A DNA stretch of 64,000 nucleotides from Paenibacillus validus NBRC 15382. Its GTDB lineage: Bacteria; Bacillota; Bacilli; Paenibacillales; NBRC-103111. Within the stretch, counting starts at the first letter, position 1; each line of letters starts with the position of its first letter. This document shows, piece by piece, positions 45,401 through 54,500 of this stretch. The stretch spans positions 1 to 64,000 of the forward strand of contig NZ_BIMH01000022.1 of the NCBI RefSeq assembly GCF_004000985.1, in the 5' to 3' direction. Under the pieces are notes generated by a model. It saw nothing but the letters and a program-made list of their open reading frames with translations. It did no database searches and was not told the DNA's origin. The position numbers were made by a program, and so were the translations under genes.

Positions 45401-48326
45401 CGGAGGCGTGATTCACGAAATGAGAGAAGCCAAGGATGTGCGTATGGGACAATACGGACACAGCAATCAACCGTCCCATCATATCATTTACATGTATAAT
45501 TACGCCGGCCAGCCTTGGAAAACGCAAGAAAAGGTTCGGGAAGCATTAAGCAGACTTTACATCGGCAGTGAAATCGGCCAAGGATATGCAGGCGATGAAG
45601 ATAACGGCGAAATGTCCGCCTGGTATATCTTCGGCGCGTTGGGCTTCTATCCGCTCAAAATGGGAAGCCCGGAATATGCCATCGGGTCGCCGTTATTCAA
45701 GAAAGCGACGATCAACCTCGAGAACGGGAAGAAAGTCATCGTCAATGCTCCGAATAACAGCATGGAGAACAAGTACATCCAATCCTTCAGATTGAACGGC
45801 GAGGAGCATACGAAAACCTCCCTGCTGCATGCTGACATCGCAAACGGAGCAACGTTGGATTTCGATATGGGCCCGGCACCATCCGCATGGGGCAGCGGTG
45901 AAAGCGATGTGCCTTCATCCATTACCGAAGGCCCGGCAGCTCCGGCTCCACTCAAAGATTCGACCGATAAGCTGATAACCCAAGGCGCAGCTAAAGCGAC
46001 CGACAGCCAAAACAGCTCTGCAATAGGAAGCTTGTTCGACAATAACTCGAATACACGTGTAACCTTCAACAGCCAGACGCCATGGATCCAATTTCAGTTC
46101 CTCGGCGTGCAGAAGCAGGTGACGATGTATACGCTGACTTCGGGCAATACGGAAGGCGACGCGAAAAGCTGGGTTCTGAAAGGTTCCAATGACGGTCAAC
46201 ACTGGACGGTATTGGATCAAAGAAGCAACGAAGCGTTTGCGTGGCGCTTATATACCCGACCTTTCAGCGTTCAAAATCCTGGGAAATACGGATTCTACAA
46301 ATTGGAGATTACCGAAAACAGCGGCACTGCCACGACTTCTTTGGCTGAAATCGAGCTCCTGGCAAATCCGCCGGCTTCCTTAAACGATGAAGCAGCGGTA
46401 GCAGAGACCATCCAAGGACTGGATTTGGGCGATACCCATGCGATTACCGGAAAACTAGCCTTACCGGGCGGCAATTTTGACTACGGAACGACGATCACCT
46501 GGGTAAGCTCGAATCCGTCAGTCATCAATCACGAGGGAAAAATCGTAAAACGTCCGGGTATCGGACAGCCAAATGCGCAGCTTACGCTGACCGCAACGGT
46601 GAAGAGAGGCAGCGCAAGCGGGACGAAGTCATTTACTGTCACGGTGCTTGCTTTAACCGCGGCTGACCTTGAATATGGCGAAGGTGTCGATTTTAAGACG
46701 GGCCTGGAGGCGGGCGACGTGATCCCGACTTGGGAAAACGACACCATCGAGTCGAAAAACATCGGGGGATTCTGCTGCGGTCTCACCGGATTCGAGACGA
46801 AGGCCGGAGTAACCGGCCACAACAGCACCAATTCCATTTTGTATTCGGTCCAGGCAACGGGTGCGGAGGAGAACTACGCGTACAATAAAATGTTTGAGGC
46901 TCATTTCGATATTAAACCTTCTACGGTGTTGTCTTATTGGATCTATCCGGAAGGAAGCGGCGCGACCGTACTGCCGGAAAACACAAGAACGACAAGTCAA
47001 TATGTATCCGTTGACCTTCAGTTCACGGACGGCACCTATTTGCGTAATTTGGGCGCCACCGATCAAAACGGTGTAGGTCTTCATCCAAATGCGCAGGGGA
47101 GCGGCGGAAAGCTGACAGCGGATCAGTGGAACCTTGTTACGTCCAATATCGGAGCGGTAGCGGCAGGGAAAACGGTTGATAAGATTCTCATCTCTTATAA
47201 CGGGACCGGAAAAACCGGATACGCACGCGGCTTCTTCGATGATATCACCATCGAGCATGCGAAGAGTCAGCCTGGCGCGCTCTTAGCGGGTACAGACGCC
47301 GTTTCGCCCGGCGAGACTTTCGATCTGACCTATGGATTGAGCAGTGTGAGCCAAAGCGTATACGCCCAAGACGTGACCGTCACCTATGATCCGGAGAAGT
47401 TCGAGTGGATCTCCGGGGAATCCTTGATCGATAATGAATTCTTGATCGTGGATAAACAAGAAACGCCGGGTCAAATCCGGTTTATCGCGGTCCATGTCGG
47501 AACCAAGGCGTCGAATCCGAACGGCGCTCTGCTGACGCTTCGCTTCAAAGCGAAGACATCCGTACTTCCGGCAAACGGTACGATGAGGATAACCGGTCTG
47601 ACCGTTGCTAACGGCGAAGGAATGGAAACCGAATTGACCGGCGCTTCACATACGGTACAAATCAAGCATGTCGACAAAGCGGCGCTCAGCTCCTTGATCG
47701 TCGAGGCCCAGGCGTCGCATGATGCAGCCGTGGAAGGCACCAAATTCGGAGAGTATCCGGCAGGCTCGAAAGCGATACTGCAAACGGCGATTAACGCAGC
47801 CCAGGCTGTAGCCGCTGACGCGCAGGCCACACAGGAAGCGGTTGAACTGGCCCTGTCTCAGCTGCGAACAGCGCTGCAAACGTTCAAGAATTCGGTCATC
47901 AGCACGGTGGATAAAGCGGCGCTGAACGCTTCGATCAGCGAGGCCCAAGCGGCTCACGATGCAGCTGTGGAAGGCACAAGAACGGGCGAATATCCGGCAG
48001 GCACGAAAGCGATTCTGCAGGCTGCCATTCATGCCGCCAGCGAGATCGCGGGCGATGCAGCAGCCACCCAATCGCAAGTGGATCAAGCCGCGGCACAGCT
48101 GATTACGGCACTGCAAGTGTTCCGGGCATCCGTGAATACGCAGCTTCCGGAGGATCTGAACGGAGACGACAAATTCAGTGTCGGTGACCTGGGTATTATG
48201 GCGGCATTATACGGTAAAGCATCGGATGATCCCAATTGGAATTTGTATAAAAAAGCGGATCTGAACAACGATGGAAAAATCGATATTGAAGACCTTGCAG
48301 CATTAGCAAGAAAGGTTTTGCAATAA
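42429..48326 (+). CDS. Giant secreted GH92 alpha-mannosidase with docking tail
   Basis: The 1965-residue protein is built, after a signal peptide (cleavage near QQAFAA), of an F5/8C domain (about 90-217), a beta-sandwich shared with neighbours (225-395), a GH92 catalytic core (400-1150) and a second F5/8C (1179-1315). An atrophied bacterial Ig domain (1320-1410), a second copy of the shared beta-sandwich (1415-1612), a cohesin (1615-1745), two FIVAR modules (1748-1902) and a dockerin (1907-1965) follow. GH92 hallmarks are GFWDTYRTTWP near residue 743, QPSHHIIYMYNYAGQPWKT near 1013 and EMSAWYIFGALGFYP near 1061. GH92 enzymes are calcium-dependent exo-alpha-mannosidases acting on N-glycans or yeast mannan; linkage preference is not readable here. 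ACAGGGAGG precedes the ATG. Confidence 0.92.
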   Translation: MGNRRAGKFLAAAMSVALLTGGLYDPSNQQAFAANEVSDFLSSFEAGDPPVTWQNTVDTDHEGNRLTAGIDGNTPFAGIPGSVTNKVVEVTARGEYASSGEVAANLIDSSSNSKWLDTSSTSWVKFKLSEPIAIVRYALTSANDSPGRDPKNWQFEGSNDGSTWTTVDTRTNETFSNRFQTKVYDFSNDTPYLYYRINITANSGDSYIQLAEFQLSDGIVLPPPPPADMKSFISNGPSGLYAAKSNAGWSGLKALTYSGIHLADGRAYSYNKLYDVDITVTPNTELSYYIAPEFTDNAQMDYSSTYAAVDLAFSDGTYLHSLGAVDQHGVKVNPQDQGNSKTLYNNQWNFKTSRIGAVAAGKTIKRILIAYDNPAAVRGTGFKGTIDDVKIEGNPVPQTYNRLSEYVNILRGTQSNGTFSRGNNIPAVAVPHGFNFWIPKTNAGSDWTYYYNQSNNANNLPTIQAFALSHEPSPWMGDRQTFHVMPSDTAGTPSISRTTRALPFQHANEIAKPYYYGVTFENGIKTEFTPTDHAAIFRFTFTGDSSNLIFDNQSNNGSIALDPVNQTISGYTDQRSGLSTGATRMFIYAAFDKPVTAGTKLTGSGGGGSNVQAYYKFDTTADKVVTMKIATSLISLDQAKKNLELEIGPSDTFETIKEKAQTQWDQLLGIIQVEGATEDQLVTLYSNMYRLYLYPNSTFENVGTNEAPVYKHADQTPITTCTTSTATQTCASIADGKTYANNGFWDTYRTTWPAYALLTPTKAGEMIDGFVQHYRDGGWISRWSSPGYANLMVGTSANVAFADAYLKGITNFDVQSFYKSALKDAAVTPPNANVGRKGMATSIFDGYTNTGTGEGLSWAMDGYINDYGIANLSQALAVKNDPSDPYNAHYGEDYQYYINRAQNYVNMFNPNVQFFNGRTSSGAWRSTPENFNPIDWGNDYTETNAWNMAFHVPQDGQGLANLYGGREQLADKLDQFFSIPEPASTANAGSYGGVIHEMREAKDVRMGQYGHSNQPSHHIIYMYNYAGQPWKTQEKVREALSRLYIGSEIGQGYAGDEDNGEMSAWYIFGALGFYPLKMGSPEYAIGSPLFKKATINLENGKKVIVNAPNNSMENKYIQSFRLNGEEHTKTSLLHADIANGATLDFDMGPAPSAWGSGESDVPSSITEGPAAPAPLKDSTDKLITQGAAKATDSQNSSAIGSLFDNNSNTRVTFNSQTPWIQFQFLGVQKQVTMYTLTSGNTEGDAKSWVLKGSNDGQHWTVLDQRSNEAFAWRLYTRPFSVQNPGKYGFYKLEITENSGTATTSLAEIELLANPPASLNDEAAVAETIQGLDLGDTHAITGKLALPGGNFDYGTTITWVSSNPSVINHEGKIVKRPGIGQPNAQLTLTATVKRGSASGTKSFTVTVLALTAADLEYGEGVDFKTGLEAGDVIPTWENDTIESKNIGGFCCGLTGFETKAGVTGHNSTNSILYSVQATGAEENYAYNKMFEAHFDIKPSTVLSYWIYPEGSGATVLPENTRTTSQYVSVDLQFTDGTYLRNLGATDQNGVGLHPNAQGSGGKLTADQWNLVTSNIGAVAAGKTVDKILISYNGTGKTGYARGFFDDITIEHAKSQPGALLAGTDAVSPGETFDLTYGLSSVSQSVYAQDVTVTYDPEKFEWISGESLIDNEFLIVDKQETPGQIRFIAVHVGTKASNPNGALLTLRFKAKTSVLPANGTMRITGLTVANGEGMETELTGASHTVQIKHVDKAALSSLIVEAQASHDAAVEGTKFGEYPAGSKAILQTAINAAQAVAADAQATQEAVELALSQLRTALQTFKNSVISTVDKAALNASISEAQAAHDAAVEGTRTGEYPAGTKAILQAAIHAASEIAGDAAATQSQVDQAAAQLITALQVFRASVNTQLPEDLNGDDKFSVGDLGIMAALYGKASDDPNWNLYKKADLNNDGKIDIEDLAALARKVLQ
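47271..48323 (+). repeat. Docking cassette 4 (GH92 protein, two FIVAR modules)
   Basis: Cohesin with TFDLTYGLSSVSQSVYAQ and two successive FIVAR modules: HDAAVEGTKFGEYPAGSKA, then HDAAVEGTRTGEYPAGTKA. The dockerin has DLNGDDKFSVGDLGIM and DLNNDGKIDIEDL. The doubled FIVAR is unique to this copy. Confidence 0.85.
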
Positions 48327-48334
48327 TTGCTCAG

Positions 48335-48368
48335 TTGGGGAGGGTGGCGTTTACGCCTTCCTCCCCAA
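48335..48368 (+). other. Strong hairpin between the two GH92 genes
   Basis: TTGGGGAGG (48335-48343) pairs with CCTCCCCAA (48360-48368), and GGCG (48346-48349) with CGCC (48354-48357) inside it. There is no T-run. It may set relative amounts of the two enzymes by processing or attenuation. Confidence 0.6.
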
Positions 48369-48407
48369 GCTTTGGTCGCAAGGAGAAAAAATGTGGAGGT
48401 CATCGGG

Positions 48408-51400
48408 ATGAGCACAACGGCCATGAAGAAATCGATAAGTCAGCTGCTTTGTTTGATGTTGATGTGGGGAATGCTTTCTATTCCGCCGGCGTTCGTTCAG
48501 ACTGCCGATGCTGCGGTGCCAAGCTTCTATTCGGGTTTTGAGAATAAAGATACTTGGAAACCGACTTGGGAGAATGAGGCGGAAGCCGGCAGCAATGTGA
48601 TTCAACCGGAATCCAAAGTAAGCAGCGAGAAAAGCCAATCGGGTAAAGGGGCATTATTATTTTCCGGTAAAGCTGCGAGTACCGGCAGCTCTTACACCTA
48701 CAATAAAGTGTTTGATGTGAACATACCTGTAAAACCGAATACCACAATATCCTATTGGATATACCCGCAAAGCAAATCGGCCCTAGACGGCATGAGCATA
48801 AACCATGGGAAAAACAGCACGTTTGTCGCCGTTGATCTCGCCTTTGAAGACGGAACCTACTTGCACGGATCCCATGCAGTGGACCAGCATGGGATCCTCA
48901 TGCATCCCGAACAGCAGGGCAAGGGCGGGCATTTAGGACTCGACACCTGGAACTTCATTTCATCTGATATCGGCGGCGTCGCGAATGGAAGAACGATTAA
49001 GCGGATTCTCGTTTCCTATGAACAAACGGGGAAAATCGGTACGTTCCGCAGCTTTATCGATGAAATTCAAATCAGGAACTCGGAATTCGACCCGACTCCC
49101 TATGCAGACCCGTTACTCGGATCGCAAAATAACAAGCTGGACATTGTCGGCTTCGGCGGCAACAGGGGCAATACGTTCCCGGGTGCGGTAGTGCCGTTCG
49201 GCATGATTCAGTGGAGTCCGGATACCGGCTACAACGACCTAGGCACCGGTAAAGCGCCTCTGGGCTCGGGATATGATTACGACCGCAAATCCATTGCCGG
49301 GTTCAGCTTGACACACATTGACGGACCCGGCTGCGACATCGCTCAGAACATCCCGTTTCTTCCGATTGTAGGTAACTTACGCAAGTCTCCTGCAACCCAT
49401 TTTGAGGACTATTCCTCTCCTTTTCAACGTGAGAATGAAACAGCGGTTCCTGGTTATTACAGTGTTGTGTTGGATAAATACAACATAAAGACTGAATTTT
49501 CTGCAACGGAACGTACCAGTATCGGTAAATTTACCTACCCTTCCTCCACGCAATCCATGATGCTGATCAATACCGGTATTAATGGTACGGGCGTTAGAGA
49601 TGCAACCGTGAATATTGAAACCAATGACAGGGTCGTAACCGGTTCTGTGAATGCCGGCGGCTTTTGCGGCAGCAAGGGAAGCGGAACCTTGGCGGAAAAT
49701 ACGAACAACTATACCGTTTACTTCGCCGCAGAGTTCAGTCAGCCCTTCACTGAAGTCGGCACCTATAAGGGCGCTCAAATTATGAAGGATCAGGTTTCTG
49801 AAAGATCGGATATTCCTAACAACCGTAAAGTAGGCGCTTTCGTCAAGTTTGATACGACCGACAATAAAGAAGTGTACGTGAAGGTTGGGATCTCTTATAC
49901 CGATATCGAGCATGCCAAGCTGAATTTGAAGACCGAGAACCCGGGATGGAACTTTGAGGCTGTCAAGCAATCGGCTCAGGCAAAATGGAAAAAGGCGCTG
50001 AGTACGATTGAAGTATCGGGGGGAACGGAGAAGCATAAACGGATGTTCTACTCTTTCTTGTATCATTCGTTGATCCACCCCAATGTGTACAGCGATGTGA
50101 ACGGCGATTACAGAGGCTTCGATCAAAAGATCTATAACACGGAAGGCAAATATACGCATTATTCGACCTTCTCCGGATGGGACGTCTACCGGACGCAGAT
50201 GCAGCTGATCGCCGTTCTTTTCCCGGATATCGGAGCGGATATCGCACAGTCCTTTGTCGATGACGCCAAGAGCAGAAACGGATTTTTACCAAAATGGAGT
50301 ATAGCTAATTCCGAAACGAATGTCATGAACGGCGATCCTGCATCGATTACGATCTCCAATATGTATGCATTCGGGGCCAGAAGCTTTAATTTGCAAGAAG
50401 CTTTGAAGGTCATGGACTTCCATGCGTCGACTCCTTCAAGCCTGAACGGCCGGTTTAACCTGGCCGACTATCTGTCCCTGGGCTATATTCCGATCGAAAG
50501 AGGCGGATGGGTGACCGGTTATATCGTGGAATATAATAATGCGGACTTTGCCATCGCCCAGTTTGCCAAAGCGCTCGGCGATGAGGAAAAATACAATATC
50601 TATATGAACCGTTCGCAGAGCTGGATGCAATCGTTCAAAGACGGATACATTCAACCCCGGCTTGCCAACGGGAATTTTGAGGCCGGCTTCGATCCTGCAA
50701 GCGAGCACGGCTTCCAGGAAGCCAACTCCGCTCAGTATACCTGGGTGCTTCCTTTTAACTACAAAGGATTGTTTGAGAAAATGGGCGGCTTGGAAGCAGC
50801 CAGGGCTCGTCTCGATTTCTTCTTCCAAAAATTAAATGCCGGATCCAGAGAACCGCATTCGTTCTTGGGCAATCAGCCGAGTTACGGGATCCCGTGGGCT
50901 TACAACTTTGCCGGGCAGCCTTGGAAAACTCAAGAAATCGTGCGCAAGGGCATGGTTGAGCTGTTTCATGACGGTCCGTCAGGATTGATCGGCAATAATG
51001 ATTTGGGTGCAGGTTCAGCATGGTATGTATTAACAGCTTTAGGATTGTATCCGTCCATTCCGGGTGTCGGCGGCTTTTCGCTGAATGCTCCGCTGTTCGA
51101 TGAAGCGACCATCAAGCTGGGAGACTGTAAGCAGCTCAAGATTATCGGTAACGGTGCTTCGGAACAAGCGAAATATATCCATAGCCTAAAGCTGAACGGA
51201 CATGATTATGACAGCACATGGCTGCCTTACGGGTTGATTGAGAACGGAGGCGTACTGGACTTTACACTGGGCACAACGCCTGATACAAGCTGGGCAACCC
51301 ATCCGCCGGAGCCGTTAGCGCCGCCGTCCAACGGTTACCTCGGAGCGCAAACGGCCGGAAGGGGCCTTGATCCGGCAGGGGAAATCCCGGTCTCCGATGG

Positions 51401-51485
51401 CACAAGGGTCCGGACAGGAACGGATCATGAAGGGGATTATCAGAAGTGGGCGGTGACCGGACCTTCTTGTGCACCTAACCTATAG
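48408..51485 (+). CDS. Second secreted GH92 enzyme without docking modules
   Basis: The ATG at 48408 follows GTGGAGG and gives 1025 residues. A signal peptide ends near TADAA. The beta-sandwich module shared with the neighbouring proteins (about 30-225) comes next, then a GH92 core (about 240-985). Hallmarks are GWDVYRTQMQ near residue 590, QPSYGIPWAYNFAGQPWKT and GNNDLGAGSAWYVLTALG near 862. The pattern GNNDLGAGS differs from DNGEMS in the first GH92 protein, so the two probably belong to different GH92 subgroups. The C-terminus (VRTGTDHEGDYQKWAVTG) is short and unusual, and no cohesin, FIVAR or dockerin follows. Confidence 0.9.
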   Translation: MSTTAMKKSISQLLCLMLMWGMLSIPPAFVQTADAAVPSFYSGFENKDTWKPTWENEAEAGSNVIQPESKVSSEKSQSGKGALLFSGKAASTGSSYTYNKVFDVNIPVKPNTTISYWIYPQSKSALDGMSINHGKNSTFVAVDLAFEDGTYLHGSHAVDQHGILMHPEQQGKGGHLGLDTWNFISSDIGGVANGRTIKRILVSYEQTGKIGTFRSFIDEIQIRNSEFDPTPYADPLLGSQNNKLDIVGFGGNRGNTFPGAVVPFGMIQWSPDTGYNDLGTGKAPLGSGYDYDRKSIAGFSLTHIDGPGCDIAQNIPFLPIVGNLRKSPATHFEDYSSPFQRENETAVPGYYSVVLDKYNIKTEFSATERTSIGKFTYPSSTQSMMLINTGINGTGVRDATVNIETNDRVVTGSVNAGGFCGSKGSGTLAENTNNYTVYFAAEFSQPFTEVGTYKGAQIMKDQVSERSDIPNNRKVGAFVKFDTTDNKEVYVKVGISYTDIEHAKLNLKTENPGWNFEAVKQSAQAKWKKALSTIEVSGGTEKHKRMFYSFLYHSLIHPNVYSDVNGDYRGFDQKIYNTEGKYTHYSTFSGWDVYRTQMQLIAVLFPDIGADIAQSFVDDAKSRNGFLPKWSIANSETNVMNGDPASITISNMYAFGARSFNLQEALKVMDFHASTPSSLNGRFNLADYLSLGYIPIERGGWVTGYIVEYNNADFAIAQFAKALGDEEKYNIYMNRSQSWMQSFKDGYIQPRLANGNFEAGFDPASEHGFQEANSAQYTWVLPFNYKGLFEKMGGLEAARARLDFFFQKLNAGSREPHSFLGNQPSYGIPWAYNFAGQPWKTQEIVRKGMVELFHDGPSGLIGNNDLGAGSAWYVLTALGLYPSIPGVGGFSLNAPLFDEATIKLGDCKQLKIIGNGASEQAKYIHSLKLNGHDYDSTWLPYGLIENGGVLDFTLGTTPDTSWATHPPEPLAPPSNGYLGAQTAGRGLDPAGEIPVSDGTRVRTGTDHEGDYQKWAVTGPSCAPNL

Positions 51486-51587
51486 TTTAATATCGCTTAA
51501 TTGCGGGTGTTTAACGAGATCCCGGAGTAAAGCCTTTTTAGGGGTGAGCCCAGTCTGTTATTCATTGTACAAGGAGGTTCCAAGAGA

Positions 51588-54500
51588 ATGAGCAAAAGGC
51601 TTTTGAGAATGTTGAATGTCATGTTCTGTACCGCTCTCCTGTCCATCCTGCTTCCGGCTCTAACGGTGCAGGCAGCTCCGGGCGATTTGATCAACGTCGC
51701 ACTGGCCAACAACCTGAACGTTACCTTTAGCAGAGAAAACCCGCCAAGTGAAACAGCCGTGAAATTGTTTGATAACAGTTCGGGTACAAAGTGGTTAGCC
51801 GCACAGACGACGAATGTATGGGTTCAGCTCCAATTCAAATTTGGCGACACACAGGCGGTCCCCAAGTACGCCATGGTGTCAGCCAATGATGCGCCGACAC
51901 GGGACCCTAGAAACTGGAGAGTCGAGGGCTCCAATGACGGATTGAATTGGGATGTGCTGGATGAGCGAAGCAATCAAACCTTCAGCGCCCGTTTCCAAAC
52001 GAAGGAATATATGATTGCGGAAGATAAGGTGAAGGACTACGCCTATTACCGGTTATTTATTCTGAATAACAACGGGGAGTCTACCAATACGCAGTTAGCG
52101 GATTGGAAATTGTATGCCGTGGAGCTCGATGATGACGCTTCGGTTGATTCCGCGGTGGCGGCACTTCAGTTGGGAGATACGACAGCTTTGATCCAGGGCT
52201 TGGCGCTGCCTGTGAATTTCCGGAAAGGCACGTCGGTCAATTGGGTAAGCTCGAATCCTTCCGTGATGAATAACAACGGGAAAATAGTGAAGCGTCCGGA
52301 GCTCGGCCAGCCGAACGCGCAGCTGACGCTGACGGCAACGGTGAATAAAGGCGCCGCCGTCCAGACCAAGCCGTTTAACGTTACGGTGCTTGCGCTCAGC
52401 GCAGCCGATTTTCAATATGAAGCGGGTATCGATTTTGAATCCGGTTTCGAATCGGGCGATATCGCTCCCACCGATACGACCGGACCGGACAATACTTACC
52501 GGCTGCTGTCGATGACGCGAAATGTCGGACAGTTTTGCTGCTCGATCGGCGGAATGGAATCCAAAAAGGGCAACGGGGCTCATAACGGAGCGGGCGCCTT
52601 ACAGTTTTCGGGAAGTGCTTTGAATAGGGATGAGTCTTATGCTTACAACCAGATATTCGATCATGAAATCGTAGTAAGACCGTCTACTACGCTGTCATAT
52701 TGGCTCTTCCCGGAAAAAGAAACGGATGTTCTGCCGACACTGGTGAGAACGACCAGCAAATATACAGCACTCGATATCCTCTTTACCGATGGCACCTATT
52801 TGCATGATTTGGGTGCGAAAGATCAACATGAGGTTACGCTTCATCCGAATGCCCAAGGCAATGGCGGTTTCGTGATCGAAGATCAATGGAATTTCATTTC
52901 TTCGAACATCGGCGCTGTTGCGAACGGGAAAATCATCGATAAAATCCTGTTCGGATTTGACTCCAGCGGCGCTGATACCGGGTATTTCCGTGGAACTGTC
53001 GATGATATCACGATCGAGCATGATTCAACAGCCGGGGAAGCAAATACTCAGTCCGTAAACGCTGCGAAAGCCGCGTTAAGTTTAGGCGATACCTCCGCGG
53101 TATCCGGCGACATGAATTTGCCCGCGGCAGGCGAGCTGCAAACGACAATCTCGTGGATGAGCTCGAATCCGCTTATGGTTAGCCATGCAGGCAAACTTGG
53201 AGCGAGGCCGATTCCGGGTGAGCCGAGTGCAGAGGTCATACTGACTGCGACGATCAGAAAAGGAGACTCGATTGCGGCGAAGACGTTTGCCGTTCATGTG
53301 CTGCCGATCACCCATGCAGATGCGGCAGCCCTCGCTGAAGCGGAGCTTCATCTGGGAGACACAAGCGCGGCAGCTGATGATCTGGCATTGCCTGCTGCTG
53401 GTAAATATGGCACAACGATCACATGGGCAAGTTCGCATCCGGCAATCATTGACGGCACGGGTGATGTGAACCGTCCGGCTGCGGGTCAACCGGACGCGAT
53501 AGTCACATTGACGGCAACGATTATCAGCGGTGCAGAATCCCTAACCAAGCCGTTTACGGTGATTGTGGTTGCAGAGGGAGATAAAGGAGATGTAGCGGCA
53601 GACCGAGCGCAGCTTGATCTTGGTGAGATCAGTCAGGTGACAAGCAGCTTGTACTTGCCGGATTTCGGACAGCACGGTTCGAGGATAGCATGGGCAAGTT
53701 CAAATCCGGCTGTAATTAGTGTGACGGGGGATGTATATCGTCCCGGCACAGGGCAGCTTGATGCTGCGGTGCAGCTGACAGCGTCGCTAACCAAGGGAGC
53801 CGAAAGCGATACGAAGTCGTTTACAGTGAACGTCAAAGCGAAAAGCGTGGATGAGGAAATGGTGTTATCGGCTGCGGAGGCTCTTGATTTGGGGAACACC
53901 CGAGCTGTTACGAATCATTTGGCATTGCCTATAAGCATTGCAGGTATGCCGAACGTTGTATTGACGTGGGCAAGCTCAGATCCGATGGTCGTTGATTTCC
54001 AGGGTCGGGTAGAGCGGCCATGCTTAGGTGAACCGAATGTAACGGTAGCGTTAACGGCGAAGATCAGCAGCGGCACTGCCAGCGTGACGAGAACCTTTAA
54101 CGTGACGGTCATTGCTCTCGGAGAAAGCGAAGAGCCTCTTGGCGATGACGCGACATTAAGCGGAATCACGATAGACGGCAATCCGTTGTCCGGATTCGAT
54201 AAGGACACGTTGAACTACACGGTCGAGCTTCCGGAAGACGCAGCTCAAGTACCGGTTGTCCGTGCGGCGGCGGCCGATTCGAATGCAGACGTTGAGATTA
54301 CACCGGCGGCGAACCTTCCCGGCAATACGGTGATTGTAGTTACGGCAGAGGACCAAATGACGCAGCAAACGTATACCGTTCATTTTACTTTAGCGGGTGC
54401 ACCCATTAAAGACACGGCGAAATTAGAAGGCGCAGCACGTGTTACAACGGGCGCTTCCTTCGACCTTACTTACGGCTTGAGCAGCGTGAGCCAAAGCGTC

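Noticed and set aside
49377-50159. 260-codon minus-strand frame
   Set aside because: It is opposite the GH92 catalytic core and has no protein-like motif or ribosome site.
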